Source: Algoriphagus kandeliae (GTDB lineage: Bacteria > Bacteroidota > Bacteroidia > Cytophagales > Cyclobacteriaceae). Taken from it: a stretch of DNA of 64,000 nucleotides. Shown here piece by piece: positions 51,633 through 60,690 of the stretch. The notes under the pieces were generated by a model, which was not told the DNA's origin, made no database searches, and saw only the letters and a program-made list of their open reading frames with translations. The stretch is taken from NCBI RefSeq assembly GCF_004571135.1, contig NZ_SPSB01000001.1, positions 620,001-684,000 on the forward strand, read 5' to 3'. The number at the start of each line of letters is the position of its first letter. The stretch's first letter is position 1. Made by a program: the position numbers and the translations under genes.

Positions 51633-52370
51633 GTGGGCCGATATCTTCTTTTTCTGGTATTTCTAGCTTTTTCGCTTCCTTCCTTTGGACAAGCTATTTA
51701 TTCAGGAAATGTTCTGGATAGTCAGGACAAGGGATTTTTGGAGGGTGTTACGGTTTCTTCGTTACAAAATCGGGTTCAGGTTGAAACGAATATCCGAGGC
51801 TATTTTTCAATCAACTCTTTCCTTGGAGATACCTTATTAATTTCTTTTCCAGGATTTATTAGTCAAAAGGTTGTTTTGGGTGCTGATCGATTCTTGATGA
51901 TCGAGCTTCAGGATGAGGCAAGATTTCTTCCCGAGGTCGAGGTTCAAGGAAATGCTTATTCCTATCGATTGAAAGATGGAAGATTAGTTTTGAAGGATGA
52001 GAATGAAAAAGAAGCTCCTTCCCGAAAGGGAGAAGTGATTGCGGGAACGCTTTCAAATGATGATGGGACAGGAGGAGTTGCGGTGAGTGGTGTGATTTCT
52101 TATTTCACCAAAAAAGCTCGATTGGCCAGGGAATATGAAAAGAAAAAGCAATGGCATGCACGAAGAGCAGGATATTATCAAGTGATTGAATCTGATTCAA
52201 TTCGTGAAGATTTGATTCAAAAATACAACTTGTCTATAGAACAATGGGATCAATTGGTCATACGCTTTAATCAATTCCATCTTTCTCATGAGTTTTTGGA
52301 CTGGCCTGAAGCAAAGGTTCAAAAAAGCCTGGAGGATTTCATTGAAATTGAAACTCAGTTCTTGAATTAG
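51633..52370 (+). CDS. Exported CarboxypepD_reg-like domain protein
   Basis: 245 residues from a GTG start; no ATG is suitably placed, and G-rich bases precede it. Signal peptide MGRYLLFLVFLAFSLPSFGQ. Residues about 22-95 form a carboxypeptidase regulatory-like beta sandwich (VLDSQDKGFLEGVTVSSLQN, typical of the plug-associated domain of TonB receptors, here without a barrel). A charged helical C-terminal half follows. It converges on the DUF4442 gene with a four-base overlap. Function unknown. Confidence 0.75.
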   Translation: MGRYLLFLVFLAFSLPSFGQAIYSGNVLDSQDKGFLEGVTVSSLQNRVQVETNIRGYFSINSFLGDTLLISFPGFISQKVVLGADRFLMIELQDEARFLPEVEVQGNAYSYRLKDGRLVLKDENEKEAPSRKGEVIAGTLSNDDGTGGVAVSGVISYFTKKARLAREYEKKKQWHARRAGYYQVIESDSIREDLIQKYNLSIEQWDQLVIRFNQFHLSHEFLDWPEAKVQKSLEDFIEIETQFLN

Positions 52371-52873
52371 GCTTTTCTCTTGAAAGACCAAGTGACATAG
52401 AATCGAGCCACCATTTCGCCTTTTTGATTCATTCCCGTAGAAATCATGGTCAATTGAGCGGTATCATTAACTTCTAGAGAATCAATCAGAGAAAATAATT
52501 CACTTCCCTGTTCGCAAGTAAAAGTGATTTTTTGGTCAGCTTTTTTGTGATATTCTGCTCGAAAATCCACGACAAGCATGCTGAATTTTCCTTTTCCTGC
52601 TAGTGCTAATTGGCACAAAGCTCCTGTGCTCAACTCAGCTGCTCCTGCTAAGGCTGCAAAATAGATTGACCGAAAAGGATTTTGGGATCTCCAGAAATAA
52701 GGAATCGTCACTTGACATTTTTCGGCATTCAATTGCTTGACTCTTAATCTCCAAAAAACAGCAGAAGGGAGTTTTGTCAGCATCGCAAACCAAAAAATAA
52801 AAGGATTTGACATTTTTCGCTGATAATCCAATGCTTGTGCATTAAGTTGAATTTCATTCTTGGTGATATTCAT
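52367..52873 (-). CDS. DUF4442 hotdog-fold thioesterase-like protein
   Basis: 168 residues. Central hotdog pattern: F-R-S-I-Y-F-A-A-L-A-G-A-A-E-L-S-T-G (helix with conserved Glu), then AGKGKFSMLVVDFRAEYHKK and a mixed-sheet end. DUF4442 is a PaaI-like family that probably handles acyl-CoA esters; no activity is proven. The N-terminal 25 residues form an extra helix. Its 3' end overlaps the convergent gene by four bases. Confidence 0.85.
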   Translation of the reverse strand: MNITKNEIQLNAQALDYQRKMSNPFIFWFAMLTKLPSAVFWRLRVKQLNAEKCQVTIPYFWRSQNPFRSIYFAALAGAAELSTGALCQLALAGKGKFSMLVVDFRAEYHKKADQKITFTCEQGSELFSLIDSLEVNDTAQLTMISTGMNQKGEMVARFYVTWSFKRKA

Positions 52874-52902
52874 ACGCTAAAATTTTTCTGAATTTAATAA
52901 AA

Positions 52903-52934
52903 TTTGAAAGCCAACCTTAATCTTGGTACCTTTC
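52903..52934 (+). promoter_or_regulatory. Promoter of the M48 peptidase
   Basis: TTTG (52903-52906) and TACCTTTC (52927-52934, one mismatch to TAnnTTTG), spacing 20 bases, 31 bases before the ATG. Confidence 0.5.
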
Positions 52935-52965
52935 TTGAAATGCTTGTATCAAAATTATTAAGCGA

Positions 52966-53772
52966 ATGAAAAAGGTTTTATCACTTCTAGTAATCGGTTT
53001 AGTATGCTATGCCTGTGCGACTGTTCCCCTGACAGGCAGAAAGCAATTGGCGATGGTTCCCAGTGAGGAAATTCAGCCTCTTGTAAATGAGCAATATGAA
53101 AAGGTTAAAAAGGAATCCAGGATTTTGACCAATACTTTGGATGGGCAAAAAGTTGTGCAGGTTGGACAGCGAATTGCGCAAGTGGTTGAATCATATCTTA
53201 TCGAATCTGGGTATTCAGATTTGGTAGAGAGTTTTGATTGGGAGTTTAACCTGATCGAATCAGATCAGGTAAATGCTTGGTGTATGCCAGGAGGGAAAGT
53301 GGCTTTTTACACTGGAATCATGCCCATTTGTCAAGATGAAAATGGAATAGCTGTGGTAATGGGACATGAGGTTGCTCACGCGGTTGCATCGCATTCAAGA
53401 GAGCGTATGTCTAAGGCTTTGGTACAACAATTTGGTATGTCAGTGATTTCTACTGCTATTGGTCAAAATCCTACACTTACACAGCAAATTTTTTATCAAT
53501 CTGTTGGAATAGGAAGTGAAATTGGAATGCTGGCTTTTTCAAGGCAGCATGAATTGGAAGCTGATGAATTAGGATTGATTTTTATGGCCCTGGCGGGCTA
53601 TGACCCGCGAGTAGCGCCAGAGTTTTGGGAGCGTATGTCACAAGGAGGCGGAGAAGCTCCACCTGAATTTCTTTCTACTCACCCGGGACCAGACAGACGA
53701 ATTGAACGTCTGAATGAAAATATGCCTAAAGCGGTGGAGTATTATCAGGCAAGTCAAACAGTGAATAATTAA
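52966..53772 (+). CDS. M48 family metallopeptidase lipoprotein
   Basis: 268 residues. Lipobox with Cys17 (L-V-C-Y-A-C), followed by the ATVPLTGRKQL start that is typical of this group (LoiP/YggG-like). Zinc motif HEVAH at 134-138 and the third ligand in H-E-L-E-A-D-E-L-G (Glu about 197). S-T-H-P-G-P-D-R-R-I stands near the end. It is expected on the periplasmic face of the outer membrane, cleaving misfolded envelope proteins. It has its own promoter and a strong terminator. Confidence 0.92.
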   Translation: MKKVLSLLVIGLVCYACATVPLTGRKQLAMVPSEEIQPLVNEQYEKVKKESRILTNTLDGQKVVQVGQRIAQVVESYLIESGYSDLVESFDWEFNLIESDQVNAWCMPGGKVAFYTGIMPICQDENGIAVVMGHEVAHAVASHSRERMSKALVQQFGMSVISTAIGQNPTLTQQIFYQSVGIGSEIGMLAFSRQHELEADELGLIFMALAGYDPRVAPEFWERMSQGGGEAPPEFLSTHPGPDRRIERLNENMPKAVEYYQASQTVNN

Positions 53773-53778
53773 AAAACA

Positions 53779-53812
53779 AAAACCGAATCAGATCAATGAT
53801 TCGGTTTTTTTT
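53779..53812. terminator. Bidirectional terminator between the M48 and exonuclease genes
   Basis: Twelve-pair stem (53779-53790 with 53797-53808), six-base loop, with A-rich left and T-rich right flanks. Confidence 0.85.
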
Positions 53813-53830
53813 ATTCTTCTAATTTAAATT

Positions 53831-54637
53831 TTATCTGTTGGCGAACCCTCGAAGCTTGATTTGGGTAAGCTTTCGCTTGGTGTCCAAAGGAAAGTCTCCC
53901 CGCATCATCCAATCATAGTATCCGGGCTCTTCCTTCAATACCTGTTCGATGGTTTTTCCTTTATGCTTTCCAAAATTGAAAACTTCGATTCCTGCAGAAT
54001 TGAAGACAAACCGGCCTGCTAAATCCACCATTTTCTCATTAACCAAGTCATGAAGTTTTTTCATGTCATTTTCAAAAATCCCCAATTTATTCCCTTGAAG
54101 ATCTTCAACTTCTTCACCTTCATAGCGCTTGACCTGCGCCTCAAAAACTTCCACTGTGGCCAAAGTATCTGCTTCTGCGCTATGGGCATTTTCTAATTTT
54201 TTGCCGCAGTAAAATTTATAAGCAGCAGAGAGATTTCTCTTTTCCATCAAATGAAAAATCTTCTGTGCGTCCAAGAGATTTCGCTTATCTAAATCAAAGT
54301 CAATCCCGCTTCGAAGAAATTCCTCGACGAGTAGGGGAATGTCGTATTTCAGGACATTGAATCCAGCCAAATCAGAGCTCCCGATGAATTGGTGAACATC
54401 CTTGGCGATGTCTTTGAAATAGGGCTTATCCTTCACATCCTTATCATAAATTCCATGGATAAGCGAAGATTCCAGAGGGATGGGAATGGTGGGATGGACC
54501 ATTTGCGTGTAAACTTTCCGTGATCCATCTGGGAAAAGTTTTACAAGGGAAATTTCGACAATTCGATCTGTTCCGATGTTCGTTCCGGTAGCTTCTAGGT
54601 CAAAAAATACAATTGGGTTTTTTAGCTCTAAGGTCAT
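53831..54637 (-). CDS. DEDD-type 3'-5' exonuclease (DnaQ-like)
   Basis: 268 residues from ATG 54637; a longer frame overlaps the mpl gene by 44 bases and is less likely. Exo I: VFFDLEATGT; Exo II: LAGFNVLKYDIP; Exo III: H-S-A-E-A-D (DEDDh type). A C-terminal part of about 90 residues (GIEVFNFGKHKGKTIEQVLK) is the small domain common in Bacteroidota exonucleases of this kind. It probably proofreads or trims DNA or RNA. It starts one base after the mpl stop, so the two are co-transcribed. Confidence 0.9.
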   Translation of the reverse strand: MTLELKNPIVFFDLEATGTNIGTDRIVEISLVKLFPDGSRKVYTQMVHPTIPIPLESSLIHGIYDKDVKDKPYFKDIAKDVHQFIGSSDLAGFNVLKYDIPLLVEEFLRSGIDFDLDKRNLLDAQKIFHLMEKRNLSAAYKFYCGKKLENAHSAEADTLATVEVFEAQVKRYEGEEVEDLQGNKLGIFENDMKKLHDLVNEKMVDLAGRFVFNSAGIEVFNFGKHKGKTIEQVLKEEPGYYDWMMRGDFPLDTKRKLTQIKLRGFANR

Positions 54638-54638
54638 T

Positions 54639-56018
54639 TTATTTGAATTTTTCCTGAATGGTTTGGAGATCCATGTTGTCATAGTTTCCAGAACTCATCA
54701 ACAGGAGGTTGCAATTTGAATAATCTTTTTCCATTAAATATTGATGTAGCTTTTTACTGTCTGTAAACAGCTTTAAATCTGATTGATTAAACCCCTTTCT
54801 GAGAGTTTCTTCGTCCATCAACTCCAATTTTTTCAATGCCGCAGCATGAGGGTTCATGTAAATAATGGCCTCATCGGCAGCATTCATGGTATTTGCATAA
54901 TTAGGCAGAAAATCTTTATTCAGCGAAGAATAGGTGTGTAATTCTTGCACAGCGATCAATTTTCTTTCTGGAAATTGCTTTTTTACAGCTTCCGTAGTGG
55001 CCTGTAATTTAGATGGAGCGTGGGCAAAATCACGGTATAGGTTTGCATCATTTTTGGATGCTAATTTTTCCAATCGCTTTGCTGCACCTTTGAAGGATTG
55101 AATTGATTGATAGAATTGACTTTCGGTCAAACCTAGCTGAACACAAACTTTTAAAGCTCCGCTTAAGTTCTGAAGATTGTGATCCCCAAATAGTTGTATG
55201 GGATTTTCTCCTTTCTCTGTTTTTAGGAAAGTTTGCCCATTAGTGATCCTTGCTGGTAATTTATGATAGGGAATTTTCTTCCCGGAAATTGATACTTTTT
55301 CTGCCATTTCCTTGACTAAGGCATCTTCTTCACAATAAATCAAGGAACCATTAGCAGGAGTCATTTCCATTAGATCTTTGAAGAGGCTTTTGTAGACTTC
55401 AAAATCAGGAAACACATTTAAATGATCCCAAGCGATGCCAGAAACCAACGCAATGTCGTGATGGTAATGAATAAACTTTGGTCTTCTATCCAACGGTGAG
55501 GTGAGATATTCATCTCCCTCAATGACAATGATCGGTGCATCGGAAAGCCCCACCATTAAATCAAAACCCTCAATTTGAGCACCCACGAGGTAATCAAAGT
55601 CAATTCTTTGATCCTTGAGTACATGTAAAATCATGGAAGTGATAGAGGTTTTCCCATGCGAACCGGCGATCACCACTCGTTTTTTGTCTTTGCTTTGATT
55701 GTAGATGAACTCTGGGAAAGAATAAATCGGAATACCGAGTTCTTTGGCTTTTTGGAGTTCGGGATTATCAATCCGAGCATGCATCCCTAAAATGATTCCG
55801 TCCAAGCCAGAATGGATTTTTTCAGGAAACCATCCATATTTTTCAGGAAGTATTCCTGCTTTTTCCAGTCTGCTTCGTGATGGTTCATAGATTTCATCAT
55901 CCGAACCTGTAACCCGATAGCCTTTTTTGACAAGTGCCAGCGCCAAATTGTGCATGATAGCACCACCGATCGCAATAAAGTGGAAGCTTTTCATAAAGGG
56001 TGTTTTAGTTTTCGACAT
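54639..56018 (-). CDS. mpl: UDP-N-acetylmuramate:L-Ala-gamma-D-Glu-meso-DAP ligase
   Basis: 459 residues. Mur-ligase family: N-terminal nucleotide-sugar domain beginning HFIAIGGAIMHNLALAL, ATP loop AGSHGKTSITS (about 117), IAWDHLNVFPDF, and the RDFAHAPSKL segment. Mpl reattaches the tripeptide recovered from old peptidoglycan to UDP-MurNAc in the cytoplasm. The N-terminal GGAIMHNLA separates it from MurC, which has a G-I-G-M-S-G loop. Alternative start at Met9 is possible. Divergent from the membrane protein gene. Confidence 0.93.
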   Translation of the reverse strand: MSKTKTPFMKSFHFIAIGGAIMHNLALALVKKGYRVTGSDDEIYEPSRSRLEKAGILPEKYGWFPEKIHSGLDGIILGMHARIDNPELQKAKELGIPIYSFPEFIYNQSKDKKRVVIAGSHGKTSITSMILHVLKDQRIDFDYLVGAQIEGFDLMVGLSDAPIIVIEGDEYLTSPLDRRPKFIHYHHDIALVSGIAWDHLNVFPDFEVYKSLFKDLMEMTPANGSLIYCEEDALVKEMAEKVSISGKKIPYHKLPARITNGQTFLKTEKGENPIQLFGDHNLQNLSGALKVCVQLGLTESQFYQSIQSFKGAAKRLEKLASKNDANLYRDFAHAPSKLQATTEAVKKQFPERKLIAVQELHTYSSLNKDFLPNYANTMNAADEAIIYMNPHAAALKKLELMDEETLRKGFNQSDLKLFTDSKKLHQYLMEKDYSNCNLLLMSSGNYDNMDLQTIQEKFK

Positions 56019-56093
56019 AAAATTAAATCTTTGCCAAAGCTTATGGTAACTGCATAAGGATTATTTTCAACGTTTTTTAGAAGTCCTTTATTT

Positions 56094-56795
56094 ATGGAAG
56101 ACCGATATGCCTATTTGATGCTTTCCTTGCTTTATATGGTGGCATGGGGTATAGTTTATTGGAAAAGCCCTTGGAAAAGAGGAATGGTCAAAGTTGGCGC
56201 TGTGGGTGGAATCATGGGAGTGATTGCCGAGGTCTGGTATTTTCGGGATTATTGGAGGCCGCCAACTTTGTTTGGAGAAGCAGTAGCTGGAATTGAGGAT
56301 TACATCATCGGATTCGCCTTGTTTGGAGTAGGAGGTTATATCCATTCTGCATTCACCAAATTGGAAATAGATTACGATCGGCAAACTCCCGCTAAGAACA
56401 GGGATTTCTTTTTCCTGTTTCTGATCGGTTGTGCGAGTCTTACTGTCTTTAGTGTTTTGCTGGGAATCCATTCAGGTTATGTTACATTCCTGACTTTCTT
56501 TTTCCTGTCCGTTTACATTTGGTTTCAGCGTCCGGACTTGATTCACATTTCCATCAAATCAGCCTTTGCGACCTTGGCAATATCTTTCCTGATTTACTAC
56601 ATCAATTTCAATCTTCTTTTCCCGCATTTCTGGGATCAATACGGAATGTTGGAAAAACCTATTTTAGGCTTTAGAATAGCAAATATCCCCCTTTCCGAAA
56701 TGCTTTGGCATTTTACCTGGGCAATGCTTTGCAGCATGTTTAGGGGATATAGAAATGGGGTTTATTATAAGTCTCCAAAACTATCACAGGCCTAA
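56094..56795 (+). CDS. Multi-pass membrane protein, weakly lycopene-cyclase-domain-like
   Basis: 233 residues with about seven TM segments. Features such as E-V-W-Y-F-R-D-Y-W-R-P-P (about 42-53), a conserved E-D-Y in the next helix, and I-P-L-S-E-M-L-W-H-F-T-W-A-M near the end recall CrtYcd-type lycopene cyclase domains (which have P-L-E-E-x-x-F/W). The match is from memory and partial. No carotenoid genes are nearby, so it is best called a conserved membrane protein of unknown function. It ends 66 bases before dnaB. Confidence 0.6.
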   Translation: MEDRYAYLMLSLLYMVAWGIVYWKSPWKRGMVKVGAVGGIMGVIAEVWYFRDYWRPPTLFGEAVAGIEDYIIGFALFGVGGYIHSAFTKLEIDYDRQTPAKNRDFFFLFLIGCASLTVFSVLLGIHSGYVTFLTFFFLSVYIWFQRPDLIHISIKSAFATLAISFLIYYINFNLLFPHFWDQYGMLEKPILGFRIANIPLSEMLWHFTWAMLCSMFRGYRNGVYYKSPKLSQA

Positions 56796-56848
56796 TTTTT
56801 GTGGACAAGTTTGGGATAACTTGTTTAAAACTACTAGACGAAAGAAGG

Positions 56849-56856
56849 TACATTTG
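56849..56856 (+). promoter_or_regulatory. -7 promoter element (TACATTTG) directly before dnaB
   Basis: TACATTTG, a perfect TAnnTTTG, ends five bases before the dnaB ATG (56862). If used, the transcript would begin at or next to the start codon. No close -33 match. Confidence 0.5.
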
Positions 56857-56861
56857 TTCCT

Positions 56862-58439
56862 ATGAGTGAAAGACCCGCCAACCAAAGAAATAGCCGTAAA
56901 AAGCCAATACACGAGAATCCAAATACCTTAGGGAAAATACCCCCACAAGCAGTTGAGTTAGAAGAGGCCGTATTAGGTGCATTGATGCTTGAAAAAGATG
57001 CGCTGACCCAAGTAATTGATATTCTGAAAGTTGAAAGCTTTTACAAGGATTCGCATCAGGTAATATTTCAGGCCATCTTAGATTTGTTCCAAGATTCCCA
57101 ACCCATTGACCTGCTGACTGTCACTTCCCAACTTCGAAAAAATGGAACATTAGAGGTTGCTGGAGGAGCATTCTATATCACTGAATTGACTTCAAAGGTA
57201 TCTTCTGCAGCCAATATTGAATACCATGCTCGAATTATCACAGAACAAGCCATCAAACGGGAATTGATACGGATATCTTCTGACATACAGAAGAATGCGT
57301 ATGAGGAGACCACAGATGTTTTTGAGCTTTTGGACGAAATGGAGCAGTCTCTTTTTGAGATTTCTGAGAAGAATATTCGAAAGAATTACTCAGACATGCG
57401 CTCCATCATGCGAGAAGCTATCGCTGAGATGGAATCCAAAAAGGACCAAAAGGATGGTTTGACAGGTGTTCCTTCCGGTTTTACAGCTTTAGATCGAGTT
57501 ACTTCGGGTTGGCAAAAGTCTGATTTGGTAATTATTGCGGCACGACCTGCGATGGGTAAGACGGCATTCGTGCTTTCCGTACTTCGAAATGCTGCAGTTG
57601 ATCATAGTCGTCCTGTAGCGATTTTTTCTCTGGAAATGTCTTCCGTTCAGTTAGTCAACCGATTAATTTCCTCTGAAGCGGAACTCGATTCCGAAAAAAT
57701 TAAAAAAGGAAGTCTTCAGGAGCATGAATGGGCACAGTTGGTTCATAAGACAGCCAAACTTTCCAAAGCACCATTGTTTGTAGATGATACTCCTGCTCTT
57801 TCGATCTTGGAGCTCAGAGCTAAAGCTAGAAAACTGAAAGCCCAGCATGACATTCAGATGATTGTAATCGATTATCTGCAGTTGATGTCTGGAGATAGTA
57901 AAGGTGGTGGCGGAGGAAACCGTGAACAGGAAATCGCCAGCATCTCCCGTGCTTTGAAGAAAATCGCCAAAGAACTGGAAATTCCGGTTATTGCACTTTC
58001 TCAGTTATCCCGTGCGGTAGAAACCCGGGGAGGTGATAAGCGCCCTCAACTTTCTGACCTTCGGGAATCTGGAGCCATCGAACAGGATGCTGACATGGTT
58101 ATGTTCTTGTATCGCCCAGAATATTATGGAATTCTGCAGGATGAAAATGATGCAAGTACACAAGGTGTAGGTGAGGTAATCATTGCGAAGCATAGAAATG
58201 GTTCATTGGATACCGTTAAACTTCGATTTATTGGTAAATACACCAAGTTTACTGATTTGGATACTTTCGGGAATTTCCCACCGAATCAGGCAGTGGAGCC
58301 ACTCTATGGAAATAAGTTTACATCTCAATCTTCTGGAGCATCAAGTTTTGATCAATCAAATACTGTGAAGTTTACAAGTAAGGCGAATGATGATCATGAA
58401 GACTTTTTAGGTACGCCGGGAGAAAAGCCACCATTCTAA
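56862..58439 (+). CDS. dnaB: Replicative DNA helicase DnaB
   Basis: 525 residues. N-terminal domain (about 25-170) binds primase. The RecA-like domain has Walker A AARPAMGKTAF (226-236), Walker B VIDYLQLM, and the LRESGAIEQDADMVMFLYR block. Hexameric 5'-3' helicase of the replication fork. The C-terminal tail after about 465 is disordered and rich in Ser/Asn/Phe and is longer than in E. coli. No intein is present. The MDR gene starts two bases after its stop. Confidence 0.97.
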   Translation: MSERPANQRNSRKKPIHENPNTLGKIPPQAVELEEAVLGALMLEKDALTQVIDILKVESFYKDSHQVIFQAILDLFQDSQPIDLLTVTSQLRKNGTLEVAGGAFYITELTSKVSSAANIEYHARIITEQAIKRELIRISSDIQKNAYEETTDVFELLDEMEQSLFEISEKNIRKNYSDMRSIMREAIAEMESKKDQKDGLTGVPSGFTALDRVTSGWQKSDLVIIAARPAMGKTAFVLSVLRNAAVDHSRPVAIFSLEMSSVQLVNRLISSEAELDSEKIKKGSLQEHEWAQLVHKTAKLSKAPLFVDDTPALSILELRAKARKLKAQHDIQMIVIDYLQLMSGDSKGGGGGNREQEIASISRALKKIAKELEIPVIALSQLSRAVETRGGDKRPQLSDLRESGAIEQDADMVMFLYRPEYYGILQDENDASTQGVGEVIIAKHRNGSLDTVKLRFIGKYTKFTDLDTFGNFPPNQAVEPLYGNKFTSQSSGASSFDQSNTVKFTSKANDDHEDFLGTPGEKPPF

Positions 58440-58441
58440 TC

Positions 58442-59440
58442 ATGAAAGGAATTGTATTAGATCGAAGCCTTCCCTCTAAAATTGAATTTAGAGAGGTAGA
58501 AGAAAGTCCAATTCAACCCAATCAAGTACGGGTAAGCATCAAAGCTGCCGCTTTAAATCACCGGGATGAATGGTGCCGACAAGGGCTTTATCCTAATATT
58601 TCAGATGGAATAATTCTTGGATCGGATGGGGCAGGAGTGATTTCTGCGCTTGGAAGTGAAGTGACTCAATGGAAAGTAGGTGATGAAGTGATTATCAATC
58701 CGGCTCTTTTTTGGGGAAATGATCAAAGAGCCCAATCCAAGGATTTTCAAATTATTGGAATGCCAACTCATGGTACCTTAGCGAATTCCATCCTTGTTTC
58801 ATCCGATAGAATCCATCCCAAACCTAAGCATCTCAATTGGGAAGCCGCAGCGGCCTTACCCTTAGCCGGCTTGACCGCATTTCGTGCTTTGGTTTATCAG
58901 GGGAATGTTCAAAAATCGGATAAGGTTCTTATCACAGGTTTTGGAGGAGGTGTGGCTCAATTCGCAGCTCAATTTGCTATTCATTATGGTGCGGAAGTTT
59001 ATGTGAGCAGTAGCAGGGAGCAAAAAATTAAGAAGGCTATAGAGTTAGGCGCAAAAGCGGGATTTAATTATAAAGAAAGAAATTGGACAGAAGAGGCTTT
59101 ATCGGTTTGTGGTGGATTTGATTTAATCATTGATGGAGCAGCAGGTGATGGGTTGAATGATCTTATAAAAGTAAGCCGACCTGGGGGGAGAATAGTCATA
59201 TATGGTGCCACTATGGGTAACCCAGGTAAGTTGGAGGCTCGTAGGATTTTTTGGAATCAGCTGAAGATTATCGGAAGTACCATGGGCTCTGATGAAGACT
59301 TTCAGGCAATGCTTGATTTTGTCAATGAAAAGCAAGTTCATCCAATAATCGATCAGGTTTTTAGATTTGAGGAAGCTGAACAAGCGTTTGACCGAATGAA
59401 AGCCGGAAGTCAAATGGGAAAAATTGTTCTGGTTCCCTAA
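58442..59440 (+). CDS. MDR-family NAD(P)H oxidoreductase (quinone reductase-like)
   Basis: 332 residues. GroES-like domain (about 1-120) has LNHRDEWCRQGLY and ILGSDGAGVI where zinc alcohol dehydrogenases carry G-H-E, so the catalytic zinc ligands are lacking. The Rossmann fold has GFGGGVAQFAAQFA (about 160-175). Relatives reduce quinones or enones with NADPH. Two bases separate it from dnaB, so it may be transcribed with it, though the functions look unrelated. Confidence 0.88.
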   Translation: MKGIVLDRSLPSKIEFREVEESPIQPNQVRVSIKAAALNHRDEWCRQGLYPNISDGIILGSDGAGVISALGSEVTQWKVGDEVIINPALFWGNDQRAQSKDFQIIGMPTHGTLANSILVSSDRIHPKPKHLNWEAAAALPLAGLTAFRALVYQGNVQKSDKVLITGFGGGVAQFAAQFAIHYGAEVYVSSSREQKIKKAIELGAKAGFNYKERNWTEEALSVCGGFDLIIDGAAGDGLNDLIKVSRPGGRIVIYGATMGNPGKLEARRIFWNQLKIIGSTMGSDEDFQAMLDFVNEKQVHPIIDQVFRFEEAEQAFDRMKAGSQMGKIVLVP

Positions 59441-59507
59441 TTTAATCTCTGATCCCTTAAAAAATACCTAACAATCTAGAATTGAATCCGTTGGATATTA
59501 GGATTTG

Positions 59508-59843
59508 TCAAAGGTCTAGATCATTTTCAAATAAGAAATTTTGGAAGGCATTTTGAAGTTCTCGAAGCGTTTTTAATTCAGATTGATCTTTTGCTAAGCT
59601 GATGCCTTTTTCGAAGGTGTATTTAGCTTCTTCCAATTTATCTAAACTCGCCAAAAAATGGGCAGCAGGGTAGTAGGTTGGCAAATAATCCGGGAATTCT
59701 GTTAGAAGTTTTTGAAAATATTCCAAAGCTTTTTCAGGTTGCTTTTTCTGGGTTTCTAAGGCTAGTGCATACCAGTTGAAGGGGTCTTTTGGCTCATCGG
59801 TGGCAAATTGTTCTAAAAGCTTTAAACGGTCCAAATTGCTCAT
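59508..59843 (-). CDS. Small tetratricopeptide-repeat protein
   Basis: 111 residues, no signal peptide. Two to three TPR units are visible: DPFNWYALALETQKKQPEKA, a second starting F-P-D-Y-L-P-T-Y-Y-P-A-A-H-F-L-A and a third from L-E-E-A-K-Y-T-F-E-K-G. Probably a cytoplasmic adaptor. It lies alone between the MDR gene and etfB, on the opposite strand, divergent from etfB. Confidence 0.8.
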   Translation of the reverse strand: MSNLDRLKLLEQFATDEPKDPFNWYALALETQKKQPEKALEYFQKLLTEFPDYLPTYYPAAHFLASLDKLEEAKYTFEKGISLAKDQSELKTLRELQNAFQNFLFENDLDL

Positions 59844-59917
59844 GAATTGTTTTTTTAATTAAGGTCTTACTATTAATTTCACGCGAAATAAATCTAAAAT
59901 AATCTAATCCTAAACCA

Positions 59918-60655
59918 ATGAATATTCTTGTTTGTATCACCCACGTTCCTGATACGACTTCTAAGATTCAATTTACTGATAATAACACGAAGTTTGATTC
60001 TGCAGGAGTTCAGTTTATAATCGGCCCATACGATGACTATGCATTAGCTCGGGCTGTGGAGTTAAGGGATCAAACGGGTGGTAAACTGACGGTTTTGAAT
60101 GTGGGTCTAGCTGAAAGTGATCCTACCTTAAGGAAAGCTTTGGCTATAGGTGCTGATGAAGCGATTCGGGTTAATTCAGAACCAAAAGATTCTTTTTTTG
60201 TGGCTAAGCAAATTGCTCACTATGCAAAAGAAGGCGGCTATGATTTGATTTTGATGGGAAGAGAATCCATTGATTTCAATGGTGGTATGGTGCACGGTAT
60301 GGTTGGTGAGCTTTTGGGAATGCCTTCTTTTTCACCAGTTATGAAATTGGATGTAGAAGGTACTACTGTGAAGATGGCAAGAGAAATTGAAGGTGGAAAA
60401 GAAATGCTAGAAGCTAGTCTTCCTTTGATTGCAGGCTGTCAGGAGCCCATCGCTGAATGGAAAATTCCTAACATGCGCGGTATTATGTCTGCAAGAACAA
60501 AGCCTTTGAATGTAGTGGAGCCAGTGACTGATGAAACTCAGGCCGTAGCTACTCAATACCAACTTCCTCCGGCAAAAGGTGCAGTGAAATTAGTAGATAA
60601 GGACCATGTAGAAGAATTGGTGAAGTTGTTAAAAAACGAAGCAAAGGTTCTTTAA
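59918..60655 (+). CDS. etfB: Electron transfer flavoprotein beta subunit
   Basis: 245 residues. ETF beta pattern: N-terminal I-L-V-C-I-T-H-V-P-D-T, GPYDDYALARAVELRD, LRKALAIGADEAIRV, LILMGRESID, and a C-terminal MSARTKPL region. Binds AMP and carries electrons from acyl-CoA dehydrogenases via the alpha-subunit FAD to the quinone pool. First gene of an etfB-etfA-DUF151 operon, with 35 bases to etfA. Confidence 0.96.
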   Translation: MNILVCITHVPDTTSKIQFTDNNTKFDSAGVQFIIGPYDDYALARAVELRDQTGGKLTVLNVGLAESDPTLRKALAIGADEAIRVNSEPKDSFFVAKQIAHYAKEGGYDLILMGRESIDFNGGMVHGMVGELLGMPSFSPVMKLDVEGTTVKMAREIEGGKEMLEASLPLIAGCQEPIAEWKIPNMRGIMSARTKPLNVVEPVTDETQAVATQYQLPPAKGAVKLVDKDHVEELVKLLKNEAKVL

Positions 60656-60690
60656 TTCAAATTATTTAACTATTTTAAATTCAGATATTT

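Noticed and set aside
4793..53772. Peptidase gene cluster as a single system
   Set aside because: The M24, S9, M1, M28, S10 and M48 genes are scattered on both strands with separate terminators, so they are not one locus.
56088..56471. 127-residue minus-strand frame overlapping the membrane protein gene
   Set aside because: The plus-strand frame has regular TM segments and better start context; the minus frame does not.
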